This document shows, piece by piece, positions 6,686 through 14,592 of a DNA stretch of 37,788 nucleotides. Position 1 is the stretch's first letter, and the number at the start of each line of letters is the position of its first letter. The DNA lies in the NCBI GenBank assembly GCA_007378955.1, contig VMGY01000012.1, forward strand, positions 1-37,788, written 5' to 3'. The translations under genes were made by a program, and so were the position numbers. Source of the DNA: Parcubacteria group bacterium Athens0714_12. Its GTDB lineage: Bacteria; Patescibacteriota; Patescibacteriia; UBA2591; VMGY01. The notes under the pieces are model-generated. The model was not told where the DNA came from and made no database searches. It saw only the letters and a list, made by a program, of their open reading frames with translations.

Positions 6686-7720
6686 ATGAAGACATTGTAT
6701 TTAGTTTTGTTGGGTTTGCTGATATTGTTCGCGGCTATGCCGGTTTACTGCGCCGAGGTAGGCGGCTTGCCGGCGAAAAACGGGTTTGAATTAGCTTTTA
6801 AATCTGATTCCTCGGAAAGGGATATAGAACTAAAAAGTCCTTTCATCGTATGGCAGGACTCAGGCTCAAGCGAGGGTGGGGGTTACAGCTCATCATGGAG
6901 CGAGGAAGTCAAAATTAACAGCTTTGACGCCGTTGAAAAAACGCAAGCTTCGTACTTCAAAGCTTGTTACACGTTTTTATTTTTAGATGAGGCGCTTCAA
7001 ATTTTCGGGAAAATCGGTTCAGTTTCAGGTGGGCAAAACTGGAGTAATATTGAAATTGAGGAATATTACAACAGCGAGTATGATTACGACGGCGGCTACT
7101 ACGAATATCATAATAAGAACGCGTATTGGGTCAAAAACATGCCTGAAACTCCTGTCAGTCCGCGATGGAGCGCCAGTTTTGGTTCTTATTATGGGCTCGG
7201 GGTAAAATGCGCCCATAAAATGGACAGTGGGGTAAAAATAGGAATGGGCTTACAATATACTGTAAGCAAATTCAAAAAAGACGCCACTATTTCCAAAGAT
7301 GAGGGATCTGGAGGATATGATTATGACTCCGGCGATTATTGGTATCGCACTTCTTACGCCTCATCTTCAACGACAACCATCGCGGATTATGAGACCGCAG
7401 AACCGCAAATTTCAATTATTGCCAGTAAAGAATTTGACAAATTTGGAATTTACGGAGGTATGACCTATTCCATATACCAAGGAAAGGCGAAAGGAAATAC
7501 CAAATATTCTTACCAAGAATCCTATGAGGATTCGTACGGCAATGAATCTGAAGACAGCGAAGAGTCGTCTAATGATTTCAGTTTCAAAACCAAAAGCAGC
7601 CGAAATCTCGGATTGTTTTTGGGAGGAGAATACAATTTAACGGAAAATTTCGGCTTAAACACTGAAATCGCCGTGGGCAATGAACAAAGGCTCACAGTGG
7701 GAGGTTTGTACAAGTTCTAA
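6686..7720 (+). CDS. Secreted beta-barrel-like protein, function unknown
   Basis: The start at 6686 is chosen because AAGGAGG lies just upstream and because a Sec signal peptide begins there (MKTLYLVLLGLLILFAAMPV, cleavage near YCA-EV); a longer frame from 6560 lacks both. The mature part of the 344-residue protein is rich in Gly, Ser, Tyr and acidic residues. It shows alternating amphipathic strands such as 'YYGLGVKCAHK' and 'GVKIGMGLQYTVSKF', and ends 'LTVGGLYKF'. A terminal aromatic after a beta strand is typical of outer-membrane barrels. That would be odd in a CPR cell, which is thought to lack an outer membrane. It has its own promoter and terminator. It could be transferred from a diderm or be another surface protein; no family is recognised. 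Confidence 0.6.
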   Translation: MKTLYLVLLGLLILFAAMPVYCAEVGGLPAKNGFELAFKSDSSERDIELKSPFIVWQDSGSSEGGGYSSSWSEEVKINSFDAVEKTQASYFKACYTFLFLDEALQIFGKIGSVSGGQNWSNIEIEEYYNSEYDYDGGYYEYHNKNAYWVKNMPETPVSPRWSASFGSYYGLGVKCAHKMDSGVKIGMGLQYTVSKFKKDATISKDEGSGGYDYDSGDYWYRTSYASSSTTTIADYETAEPQISIIASKEFDKFGIYGGMTYSIYQGKAKGNTKYSYQESYEDSYGNESEDSEESSNDFSFKTKSSRNLGLFLGGEYNLTENFGLNTEIAVGNEQRLTVGGLYKF

Positions 7721-7740
7721 ATTAAAAGGGATATTGGCTA

Positions 7741-7775
7741 AAAGCCACAGCTTCAACAGCTGTGGCTTTTTATTT
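7741..7775 (+). terminator. Terminator of the beta-barrel-like gene
   Basis: AAAGCCACAGC and GCTGTGGCTTT form a perfect stem around a 7-nt loop and are followed by a T-rich tail. It lies 20 bp after the stop. Confidence 0.85.
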
Positions 7776-7836
7776 TTGGATTACGAAATGCCTAAAACGC
7801 GGCAGGACGCGCAGGACGGGGTCAGGTCTTACTTTA

Positions 7837-8706
7837 TTACTTTTTATTCTTTTTTTTCTCAACCTGTTTAATCACCCGGCTAACAGTTACATAATGAATC
7901 CCTAAATAATCAGCAATTTCTTTTAAAATATAGCCATAATAAACATAAGATTGATAAATGGTTTCTTTTTTTAATTCCTTATCCTTAAGTATTTTTTCGG
8001 TAAATAATTCATCAAGTGTTGGCCTTAATACATATCTTTGTGCTCTCGGCACTTCCTTTAGCCTTTCTTTGTCTTTCAATATGTCTTTAAATTTTTCAAT
8101 GAAATTATCTGCGCCGAGCAATATCTGCCCTTTTAAATCTTTCCACGGGGAATCTTCTTTAATTCCATCAAATATAAATTGTTTATATTGTTCCCTTGCT
8201 CTTATCTTGTTACTCCCAAATTGAAAAAGTATCCAGTCAACTGTCAAAAAACAAGGTTTTTTCACTTCTCCAATAATGGCCATATAACTACTCCATCGCC
8301 AATCTTGAGGCCATTTTACTAAACCTGCCCTTAAAGGATTTAAAACTACATAGCGGCATAATGATAAAAGATAACTATCTTTATCCACCAATATTGCCTT
8401 ATATCTTCCTTGAAACAGATGCCCAACTTTATTATGCCTTGTATTAAAAGACTGAGTATATACCCCATTTAACTGTCTCATCCCTCTGGATAAATTTCCT
8501 TCAGGCGTCTCAATAATTAAATGGTAGTGATTATCCATTAGGCAATAAGAATGGCAGATCCAGTTGAATCTCTCAATTACTAAAGACAATACTCTAAAAA
8601 AGTTACCCCTGTCCAAATCATCTTGAAAAATTATCTGTTTTGCGTTTCCTCTAGAAGTTATATGATAAATTGCTCCTGGATATTCTATGCGTAATGGTCT
8701 TGTCAT
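7837..8706 (-). CDS. REP-associated tyrosine transposase (Y1, IS200-like)
   Basis: The protein has 289 residues. It opens with 'MTRPLRIEYPGAIYHITSRG', continues with the HUH-type 'MDNHYHLIIETPEGNLSRGM' and then 'VGHLFQGRYKAILVD', all hallmarks of RAYT proteins. These nick and join single-stranded DNA at REP-like hairpins. The C-terminal 60 residues look like a helix-turn-helix ('LKEIADYLGIHYVTVSRVI'), common in this subfamily. The gene starts directly after a TATAAT-containing direct repeat with almost no leader, and GGTCAGGTCTT lies just beyond its 3' end. Confidence 0.92.
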   Translation of the reverse strand: MTRPLRIEYPGAIYHITSRGNAKQIIFQDDLDRGNFFRVLSLVIERFNWICHSYCLMDNHYHLIIETPEGNLSRGMRQLNGVYTQSFNTRHNKVGHLFQGRYKAILVDKDSYLLSLCRYVVLNPLRAGLVKWPQDWRWSSYMAIIGEVKKPCFLTVDWILFQFGSNKIRAREQYKQFIFDGIKEDSPWKDLKGQILLGADNFIEKFKDILKDKERLKEVPRAQRYVLRPTLDELFTEKILKDKELKKETIYQSYVYYGYILKEIADYLGIHYVTVSRVIKQVEKKKNKK

Positions 8707-8750
8707 AAAATAATTATAACGGTTCTATGTTGTCTTACAAGACCTTACTT

Positions 8751-9377
8751 TCAACTGCTATTTCCTGATAAATTTTTTATCTCTTTTTCAAAAAATTTCT
8801 GAAGTTTTATTTTTGTAATTTTCCCTCTTAAAAATTGAATCTCTATATCCTCAATATCATCTAAATAAATTAGCTGCTCCAAAAATAATCTTGGATCGAA
8901 TTTTTCTTTATATTTTTTTTGAGCTATCTCAATAATCTTTTTTAAAGAAATATGCTTTTCTCCTAAAAGAAAATATAAATCAATATAATCTTTTAATGTG
9001 CCTCTTCTTCCTAATGTATATGCTTTCATAGCTGCAATTTCTGGAATTTTTAAAATATTTACACATTGAAATTTAATTGGCTTAAAAATCAAAGGAAAAG
9101 AATATTTTACGAAATCTACTTTTGTTTTACTAACATTTAGGCTAAGCTGCTCTGAATTATTCACTATTACCTCCAATTTTTTATCTCTAAAAATTTTCTC
9201 TACTTTATTTAAAAAATTTGAAGGAATATCTTTCTTTGAAAATAAATCAAAATCAATTGATATTCGATGGCCAATCTGTAAAGCTAAAGCTGTCCCTCCC
9301 GCTAAATAAAATTCGGGAAAATTCTTAAATCTTTGGAAAATTTCTCTGCCTTCTAATTTTAATACTTCTTGATGCAT
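8751..9377 (-). CDS. AbiEii-type nucleotidyltransferase toxin
   Basis: This 208-residue protein shows the family pattern 'FYLAGGTALALQIGHRISID' followed by FDLFS, with the catalytic GG..T and DFD residues. The downstream signature 'AMKAYTLGRRGTLKDYIDLY' is also present. Relatives are nucleotidyltransferase toxins of type IV AbiE-like systems that act in phage resistance or plasmid and island maintenance. The start overlaps the upstream antitoxin-like gene by 53 bp in another frame, the usual order of such pairs. The pair is held inside a RAYT element between two repeated ends. Confidence 0.87.
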   Translation of the reverse strand: MHQEVLKLEGREIFQRFKNFPEFYLAGGTALALQIGHRISIDFDLFSKKDIPSNFLNKVEKIFRDKKLEVIVNNSEQLSLNVSKTKVDFVKYSFPLIFKPIKFQCVNILKIPEIAAMKAYTLGRRGTLKDYIDLYFLLGEKHISLKKIIEIAQKKYKEKFDPRLFLEQLIYLDDIEDIEIQFLRGKITKIKLQKFFEKEIKNLSGNSS

Positions 9378-9657
9378 ATTTTATTTTCTTAATTCCTAAC
9401 AAAAGAGAAATTAATCTCAAAGCCCTCTCTCTGAACTCGCTAATCGGGGCATTTTCTATAATATTTTTAATCTCTTTTTCCCCGTAATTTTCAATTATCC
9501 ATTGCCAATGCTTCCAACTCCCATAATTGATAGTATTAATGATAATTCTTTGTTTGTTCTTTTCTAATTGAAGCCAAGAAAATTTATAGGACCAAAAAAG
9601 AGAGGTAAAAAATTCTGGGAGTTTTGTTTTTTGTTTAAGTTGTCCTTGCTTTTTCAT
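9325..9657 (-). CDS. Putative antitoxin partner of the AbiEii-like gene
   Basis: The 110-residue protein reads 'LPEFFTSLFWSYKFSWLQLE' near the N-terminus, then 'INYGSWKHWQWIIENYG' and 'FRERALRLISLLLG'. I recognise this as the small partner often found directly upstream of AbiEii nucleotidyltransferases in low-GC genomes. It is not a winged-helix AbiEi, so the antitoxin role is inferred from context. It overlaps the toxin gene by 53 bp. Its transcription probably starts at the TATAAT in the direct repeat near 9714-9731. Confidence 0.7.
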   Translation of the reverse strand: MKKQGQLKQKTKLPEFFTSLFWSYKFSWLQLEKNKQRIIINTINYGSWKHWQWIIENYGEKEIKNIIENAPISEFRERALRLISLLLGIKKIKYASRSIKIRRQRNFPKI

Positions 9658-9755
9658 TCTTAATTTCTTTTAACCTTTTAAAATTTTTTGTCAAAATTAT
9701 GACGATTTTTAAAAAAATAATTATAACGGTTTTTTATTTTGTTATATTGCAAGAC

Positions 9756-9862
9756 CTGACCCCCTTATGCTTATGCTTATGCACTTATGCACTGACCCCC
9801 TTATGCACCCCCTTATGTGCTTATGTGACCCCCTTATGCCCTTATGATGACCCCCTTATTAC
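9756..9862. repeat. Cluster of short GACCCCCTTATG repeats
   Basis: Five copies of a core close to GACCCCCTTATG are interspersed with extra CTTATG units, directly outside the right end of the RAYT element. The first copy overlaps the GACCTGACCCCC end sequence. The spacing is irregular and the units are only about 12 bp, so it is not CRISPR. It may be degenerate REP-like sequence or slippage product. Confidence 0.7.
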
Positions 9863-9895
9863 TCTGTAAAATACGAAATGTCTCGCAATAACAAG

Positions 9896-11989
9896 TTATT
9901 CGTCTATCCTATAAACCTTAAGACGCACACAAGCATTTATCACATCTCCCGCTGTCTGAGTAATTGTAAATTTATACCTTATTGAATAAGTGCTGGAATA
10001 AGAAGTATTGTAATATTCAAAACTTTCTCCTTTTATTCTTGCGTTGCCATTCCAACAATCAGGGTCAAAACCTAACATTGGAATGTATTGTTTAAAAACA
10101 CCTACTGGTTGAGTATCAAAATATGGGGTTATAATCTCGTATTCCGGTCCAGCATTTGGGTCATACCTATTATCATATACTAAAGTAGCTCCTTTCAAAT
10201 TACTAACTCCAATTGAATTTAAACATCTTGATCCTGTGCAAATATCTCCTGACGCTTTTATATTACCACTAACATCTAATTTTTCACTTGGCGCCCCCGT
10301 CCCGATGCCGACGTTGCCGCTTCGAAAAACAACAAAACCCGTGGAATCAATATATAACCTGGTATCAGCACTACCACCACCAGTAAATCCAATTCGAGAA
10401 CCATCAGCATTATCACCGTTTAATGAAATGGCGTTATAGGCAGTATTGGATGTATTCGCGCCAAGAAGCATTTTAGTAGTGCCACCTGAATTTATATCCA
10501 ACTTCGCCCCCGGCGCCGTCGTCCCGATGCCGACGTTGCCGTCTGTAGTTATACGCATTCTTTCTGTAAGCACACTGCCATGAAGTCTGGTGGCAAAAGC
10601 CAAATATCCGCCATATTCCCCAGATGTTGAATTATTTTTGCCGCCTCTAATTCCGGCCCATCCGGCTCCGGCAGTGGAGCCAGCTAAGTACCTTCCGCCA
10701 AAGGCGATTGAACCGCCTCTGTCTACCGCCATATCCGAATTGCTTTGGATAAAGAGTTGTCCGGAAGCAGTATTAAAAGCGCGGTCTTCGCTGGAAATAA
10801 GTTGCGCGTATACGACATCACCGGCGGTATTCTGACCTCCGATACCCGTAACAATTGTAAGATTAGACCTGGGGTCAGTGGTCCCGATGCCGACGTTGCC
10901 GGTGGATGCTAAGATTGTCAGCTTTTCACTAAATGTCCCATAAGAACCTGTGTCAAAACCTATTCCTATTCGAGTTGCTGTTTGATGTGCCCAAATATTG
11001 AAATATCCTCCTGCATTTGTATTAAACCCCATACCATACCTTCCTTCAGAACCCATTCTGATAGCGTCAACATTTGATTCGCCATTCCCAAACATTAATT
11101 TTGAAGCAGGCGCCGTCGTCCCAATGCCGACGTTCCAAGCCGTATTTTGTGGATAAAGATTTGAGCCAGATTGAGTCCAATATCCTCCGCCTGCGGCCGC
11201 CCAACTTGCTTTACAGTCTCCATTAATACAAAGTCCGCCCGAAGCGTTAATTTGCCCTCCCTGAACATCAAGCTTATAACCCGGCGCCGTCGTCCCAATG
11301 CCTACATCGCCATTAGCTAAAATAGTCATTCTGTCTGCGCCGGCAGTGGAAAATCTTAAAATATCCACACCGCCACTATACATTCCTGTATTGGTGTCGG
11401 CACTGAAAGAAAAACCAGGGCCTGCCGCAGTTCCATTTGCGGCTTGCACTAACCTGCCGGAAGTTATTACTTGGGTGCCAGCCGCCTGCAGACTGCCAGA
11501 AACTAAATTCAAGGAATCACCAGGTGGTAAAGTAAGCGTATTGGCGGCTGAGCGGTATAATTCAACATCTGTGCCAAAAGCAATCCCGCCAGTTGCTGTG
11601 GTATGAGTGGCTAATTCTAATTTATGGGTTGGCGCTGTTATCCCGATGCCGACGTTGCCGTCTTTTGTCACTACCAACTTAGTCACATTTTCATTTTGAA
11701 GAAGCAATAAATTACCAACTGAAGTACTGTCAATATTGCCATAAATAAGGTTTTCTCCTGCCTGAAGAATTAAAGCATTACTGCCCACCATAAAACCCTT
11801 GGCTGTGGAAGAATTGCCTAAAATAGTCAAAGCTCCTTGCTTGTCTTGAGCGCCGGTTCCTACATTAACAGGCGCGTCCACATTGCCTAACGGAGGATTA
11901 AGACTTGGCTCGTTCCATTGCGCGAAAACAAAAAAAGGAGAAAGCATCAGGCAAAGAGCGAGGAAAAAGAAAGAGATGGTTTTTTTCAT
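9896..11989 (-). CDS. Secreted surface protein with GNVGIGTTAP repeats
   Basis: The start at 11989 (697 residues) is chosen because a signal peptide begins there (MKKTISFFFLALCLMLSPFF, cleaved near VFA-QW); the longer frame adds 22 residues without purpose. After it comes a 'PPLGNVDAPVNVG' segment that I associate with CPR surface proteins. Six copies of a motif close to GNVGIGTTAPxxKLDV follow, spaced 40-150 residues apart, as in phage tail-fibre-like and adhesin shafts. At DNA level the copies are recognisable as CCGATGCCGACGTTGCC on the plus strand. A Cys-containing C-terminal region follows (GDICTGSRCLN, FDPDCWNG). It is probably a cell-surface fibre or adhesin. Confidence 0.82.
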   Translation of the reverse strand: MKKTISFFFLALCLMLSPFFVFAQWNEPSLNPPLGNVDAPVNVGTGAQDKQGALTILGNSSTAKGFMVGSNALILQAGENLIYGNIDSTSVGNLLLLQNENVTKLVVTKDGNVGIGITAPTHKLELATHTTATGGIAFGTDVELYRSAANTLTLPPGDSLNLVSGSLQAAGTQVITSGRLVQAANGTAAGPGFSFSADTNTGMYSGGVDILRFSTAGADRMTILANGDVGIGTTAPGYKLDVQGGQINASGGLCINGDCKASWAAAGGGYWTQSGSNLYPQNTAWNVGIGTTAPASKLMFGNGESNVDAIRMGSEGRYGMGFNTNAGGYFNIWAHQTATRIGIGFDTGSYGTFSEKLTILASTGNVGIGTTDPRSNLTIVTGIGGQNTAGDVVYAQLISSEDRAFNTASGQLFIQSNSDMAVDRGGSIAFGGRYLAGSTAGAGWAGIRGGKNNSTSGEYGGYLAFATRLHGSVLTERMRITTDGNVGIGTTAPGAKLDINSGGTTKMLLGANTSNTAYNAISLNGDNADGSRIGFTGGGSADTRLYIDSTGFVVFRSGNVGIGTGAPSEKLDVSGNIKASGDICTGSRCLNSIGVSNLKGATLVYDNRYDPNAGPEYEIITPYFDTQPVGVFKQYIPMLGFDPDCWNGNARIKGESFEYYNTSYSSTYSIRYKFTITQTAGDVINACVRLKVYRIDE

Positions 11990-12086
11990 ATGGCTTGTGT
12001 TGTTAATTTTAATTATTAAATTATGTAATAAAATAAACATTGCCCATTTAAACAAATAATAAAATATTTTTCAAAATCGCCAAAGA

Positions 12087-12476
12087 TTATTTTTTCCCTA
12101 AAATCTCATTCACTTTATTAACTACTTGGATTGGCGTCATATTCGCCTTAATCAAATAATCCACCGCGCCTAATTTTTGGCCTTTCTTTATATCGTCTTC
12201 CTGGCCCAAATTGCTAAGTAAAATAACCGGAATATTTTTAGTTTTTTTATCTTTTTTTAATTCTTCCAAAACGCCAAAACCGTCAAGCTGGGTCATAATA
12301 ATATCCAAAAGAATAATAGCTGGCATTTCTTTTTTAGCTATTTCCAATCCGGTTGTTCCATTATTGGCTTGAAAAACCTTAAAATTATTATTAGAAAATT
12401 TTAAAGAATACATTTTTAAAAGAATTTCCTCATCTTCAATAATTAAAATCTTCGTTTGCTTTTCCTGGTTAGGCAT
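12087..12476 (-). CDS. Single-domain response regulator (receiver only)
   Basis: From the methionine at 12476 the protein has 129 residues and is a stand-alone receiver domain. It has the acidic pair in 'ILIIEDEE', the phosphoacceptor Asp at about residue 58 in 'AIILLDIIM', and the conserved Lys in 'VDYLIKA'. There is no output domain, so it should act by protein contact or as a phosphorelay intermediate. A longer frame to 12563 adds an unlikely N-terminus. GGGAGGG lies about 16 nt before the chosen start, further than usual. The 7TM-GAF histidine kinase at 24821-27001 is a possible partner but is not adjacent. Confidence 0.88.
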   Translation of the reverse strand: MPNQEKQTKILIIEDEEILLKMYSLKFSNNNFKVFQANNGTTGLEIAKKEMPAIILLDIIMTQLDGFGVLEELKKDKKTKNIPVILLSNLGQEDDIKKGQKLGAVDYLIKANMTPIQVVNKVNEILGKK

Positions 12477-12621
12477 AAATTTAATTTTACAACCCTCCCC
12501 TTTCCTCTTTTTATTAATAATTATAACACAATGATTTAAAAATAAACAATGATGTTTATTCACTTAAAGTATATAAATAAATATTATCAAATTTGTAAAT
12601 TATCCGCAAGACAAAAATTAA

Positions 12622-12653
12622 AAAAATCGTTGGTTGATTCACCAGCGATTTTT
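12622..12653 (-). terminator. Bidirectional hairpin terminator
   Basis: AAAAATCGTTGGT pairs with ACCAGCGATTTTT with a single G-T wobble around a 6-nt loop. On the minus strand it follows the small gene at 12680-12871. Confidence 0.8.
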
Positions 12654-12679
12654 TTAAGAATTTTTTTCATCTTCTCTTC

Positions 12680-12871
12680 TTAGGAAATGATTTTTACTTT
12701 TTGGTTTAGAAAAAAATATTTTTTAGATATTTTTTCTCCCGCCTTGAGGGCGTTTTTACATTTCTCGCTACACTTAATATCCACAATCTCGCCCTCCCCG
12801 ACGTCAGCAAGTCCTTCAACAAGTCCCACGATTGCCCCTATATTACGCATATTTCTTTCCATTTCTATCAT
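12680..12871 (-). CDS. Small hypothetical protein with CSEKC motif
   Basis: The protein has 63 residues with a single internal motif CSEKC and a basic C-terminus. It is not recognised. It is supported as a gene by a purine-rich GGGGGGAGGG just before the start, a strong promoter (TTGACA, 17 bp, TACAAT) about 70 bp upstream, and a hairpin terminator after the stop. The second methionine at 12862 is better spaced from the ribosome-binding site. It is divergent from the radical SAM gene at 13109 and shares a control region with it. It could be a regulator, an immunity protein or a second peptide of that locus; this is inference only. Confidence 0.6.
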   Translation of the reverse strand: MIEMERNMRNIGAIVGLVEGLADVGEGEIVDIKCSEKCKNALKAGEKISKKYFFLNQKVKIIS

Positions 12872-12944
12872 TTCCCTCCCCCCTTTCTATCTATATTTTT
12901 ACTTAAATTCAATTTTAATAGAGTTATTTTAGGTTATATTAACA

Positions 12945-12988
12945 ATTGTATCAAATTTTGACAAATTTGTCAATCCACCTGTGGATAA
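12945..12988 (-). promoter_or_regulatory. Promoter with 16-bp palindromic operator and DnaA box
   Basis: On the minus strand TTGACA (12968-12973) and TACAAT (12945-12950) are 17 bp apart. The -35 box is part of a perfect palindrome TTGACAAATTTGTCAA (12958-12973), a likely repressor site. TTATCCACA, a perfect DnaA-box sequence, lies at 12980-12988. A single 9-mer may be chance. Confidence 0.6.
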
Positions 12989-13027
12989 GTCATAATCACA
13001 AAAATTATATAAATCTCAATGAAACAG

Positions 13028-13092
13028 TTGACAAATGTGAATAATTTAGTAAGATAAAGATAAACAAGAACTTAAAAGCACATTGAAAATTA
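13028..13092 (+). promoter_or_regulatory. Promoter and leader motif of the radical SAM/20-mer operon
   Basis: TTGACA (13028-13033), a 16-bp spacer and TAAGAT (13050-13055) form the promoter. ACATTGAAAATT (13081-13092, preceded by a C) lies in the leader just before the GGGGGTG ribosome-binding site. It matches the motif found upstream of the other three RiPP-like operons (GTTCRTTGAAAATT). Confidence 0.6.
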
Positions 13093-13108
13093 AAAAAGGG
13101 GGTGAATC

Positions 13109-14467
13109 ATGAAAATTTCAAAATATCTTCAAATAATTCAAGAAAAAAATGGTTCTCTTTGTTTCAATTCATTGATGGGAAATTTATTTTTTCTGGAACC
13201 GTTGTATATGAATACCTTGAAATCATTTCACTCACCTCGCGAACTCACGGAAAAAGAAAAAGAATCTTCCATTGTCTCTGAACTTATTGAAGCGCATTAT
13301 TTAATTAAAAATGACTTAGAAGAAAGAAATATCTTAAAGAAGCGCAATAAAAAATGGATAAAATCAGTTGTTGGCGGACGCCGTGTCTTCCTTTTGAATC
13401 TTATCGTCTCTGAAATTTGCAATATCGCTTGCCCTCATTGTCTGCACAAATGCTCTGTCAACACAAACTTGTCCCATGGAAACAAAAAGCTTATGGACTG
13501 GCCAACAGCCGAAGAATCAATTAATCTTTTTACTAATTTAATGGCAAAATGGAAACGAAAAGATTATACCGTAAGCTTTGGCTCCGCGGAACCATTAATA
13601 AATTGGCGTGTTTTAAAAAAATCAGTGATTTATTTAAAAAAAATAAATCCGGATATTAAAATAACTATAAATACCAATTTATTACTGATAGATAATGAAA
13701 AAGCGAAATTTTTCAAGGAAAATAACGTGTACTTGTCTACATCTTTAGACGGCCCAAAAAAAGGAAATGATCTTATCAGAATTTACGCTAATAAAAAAGG
13801 CACGTATGGCGATATACTGAACAAATTCAAACTATTAGCTAAGATAGGTTATCCTTTAGACGGTTTCAGTATAACTATCAACGACAAAAATTTTAATTAT
13901 GTTGACGCGAATTTTATTAAATGGGCTTCTAATCAGGGATTTAAGGGCATCGCGACAGATATTGATCTCATTAATACCTTAAATTCATCTCGTTCAGTTG
14001 ACGATTACGTTGACAAATTAATGGAATTAAGGAAAGCCTGCCTTGAGAGCGGTATGGAAAATTTTGGAAGCTGGACGACCGCTTACCACAATTTAGTTAA
14101 TGGCTGTGAAGATAATATGCCGACATTTTGCAAAGCCGCAAAAGGAAATAATGTTTCAATTAACCCCGAAGGCAATATCTTTATTTGCGGCCACACCAAT
14201 ACTCTTTTAGGAAATATCAAGTATTTTGAAAAAACTTTTTATCCTAAAAGTCCTTACTGCGATCTCATTGAGAAAAGATTACCGGGAAATAATCAAAATT
14301 GTTTTAGCTGTTATATTGAAGGAATATGCGCCGGCCAATGCCAAATAACAAGAGAAGCGGCCAAAAGGACAAAAAATAAGCGCGATTTATTTTTATGCAA
14401 TTTTTATCGGGCCGCAACTTTCAAACTTTTCAAAGAAAAATTACGGGCCGAATTAATAAATAATTAA
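13109..14467 (+). CDS. Radical SAM/SPASM peptide maturase
   Basis: The protein has 452 residues. The first 85 or so form a small domain typical of peptide-modifying SPASM enzymes and may bind the leader peptide. The cluster motif 'CNIACPHC' is at residues 104-111. The SPASM region carries 'CKAAKGNNVSINPEGNIFIC', 'CFSCYIEGICAGQC' and a final 'LFLCNFY'. The usual GGEP is replaced by 'FGSAEPLIN'. GGGGGTG supports the start at 13109. A 20-codon peptide gene follows after 11 bp and is the probable substrate. A divergent small gene and a convergent MFS transporter flank the locus. Confidence 0.9.
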   Translation: MKISKYLQIIQEKNGSLCFNSLMGNLFFLEPLYMNTLKSFHSPRELTEKEKESSIVSELIEAHYLIKNDLEERNILKKRNKKWIKSVVGGRRVFLLNLIVSEICNIACPHCLHKCSVNTNLSHGNKKLMDWPTAEESINLFTNLMAKWKRKDYTVSFGSAEPLINWRVLKKSVIYLKKINPDIKITINTNLLLIDNEKAKFFKENNVYLSTSLDGPKKGNDLIRIYANKKGTYGDILNKFKLLAKIGYPLDGFSITINDKNFNYVDANFIKWASNQGFKGIATDIDLINTLNSSRSVDDYVDKLMELRKACLESGMENFGSWTTAYHNLVNGCEDNMPTFCKAAKGNNVSINPEGNIFICGHTNTLLGNIKYFEKTFYPKSPYCDLIEKRLPGNNQNCFSCYIEGICAGQCQITREAAKRTKNKRDLFLCNFYRAATFKLFKEKLRAELINN

Positions 14468-14478
14468 GGAGGTGAATT

Positions 14479-14541
14479 ATGCGCAAAGTTAAAGCCGAGC
14501 CCCAAAACAGCATGGGCGGCAAACGAACGACCTGCAAATAA
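14479..14541 (+). CDS. 20-residue putative RiPP precursor
   Basis: The frame encodes MRKVKAEPQNSMGGKRTTCK. AAGGAGGTG lies at ideal distance before its ATG, and a hairpin terminator follows 23 bp after the stop. It starts 11 bp after the radical SAM gene, so it is co-transcribed. It has a basic N-terminus, one Cys, two Thr and a C-terminal Lys; Cys or Thr may be the modified residues. It is shorter than most known RiPP precursors, so either it is nearly all core or the leader is minimal. It was found by reading the intergenic sequence. Confidence 0.7.
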   Translation: MRKVKAEPQNSMGGKRTTCK

Positions 14542-14564
14542 TCTTTTGCGGAAAATAACAAAAT

Positions 14565-14592
14565 AGGGGTGAATTTATTTCGCCCCTTTTTT
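14565..14592 (+). terminator. Terminator of the radical SAM/20-mer operon
   Basis: AGGGGTGAA pairs with TTCGCCCCT (one G-T pair) and is followed by six T on the plus strand. It overlaps the 3' end of the convergent MFS gene. Confidence 0.8.

Larger units (their letters stand above)
7818..9763. mobile_element. RAYT element carrying a toxin-antitoxin pair
   Basis: GGGGTCAGGTCTT at 7818-7830 is repeated in inverted form at 9751-9763. Between them lie a Y1 transposase and an AbiE-like gene pair. A direct repeat, AAAATAATTATAACGGTT, occurs at 8707-8724 and 9714-9731, each followed by a CAAGACCT motif. The toxin-antitoxin pair therefore sits between two copies of the transposase's right end. Both copies contain TATAAT on the minus strand and could act as outward promoters. 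Confidence 0.6.

Noticed and set aside
4677-7800. Shared ATTACGAAATGC at the IS982 left end and near 7780 as a second IS982 copy
   Set aside because: Only 12 bases match and no transposase or second end is nearby. Chance or a minor relic is likelier.
9756-9862. CRISPR array
   Set aside because: Units are about 12 bp with irregular spacing and no unique spacers, and no cas gene is present.
12980-12988. Replication origin marked by a DnaA box
   Set aside because: Only one TTATCCACA is present and no dnaA, dnaN or AT-rich box cluster is nearby. A chance 9-mer or local regulatory use is likelier.
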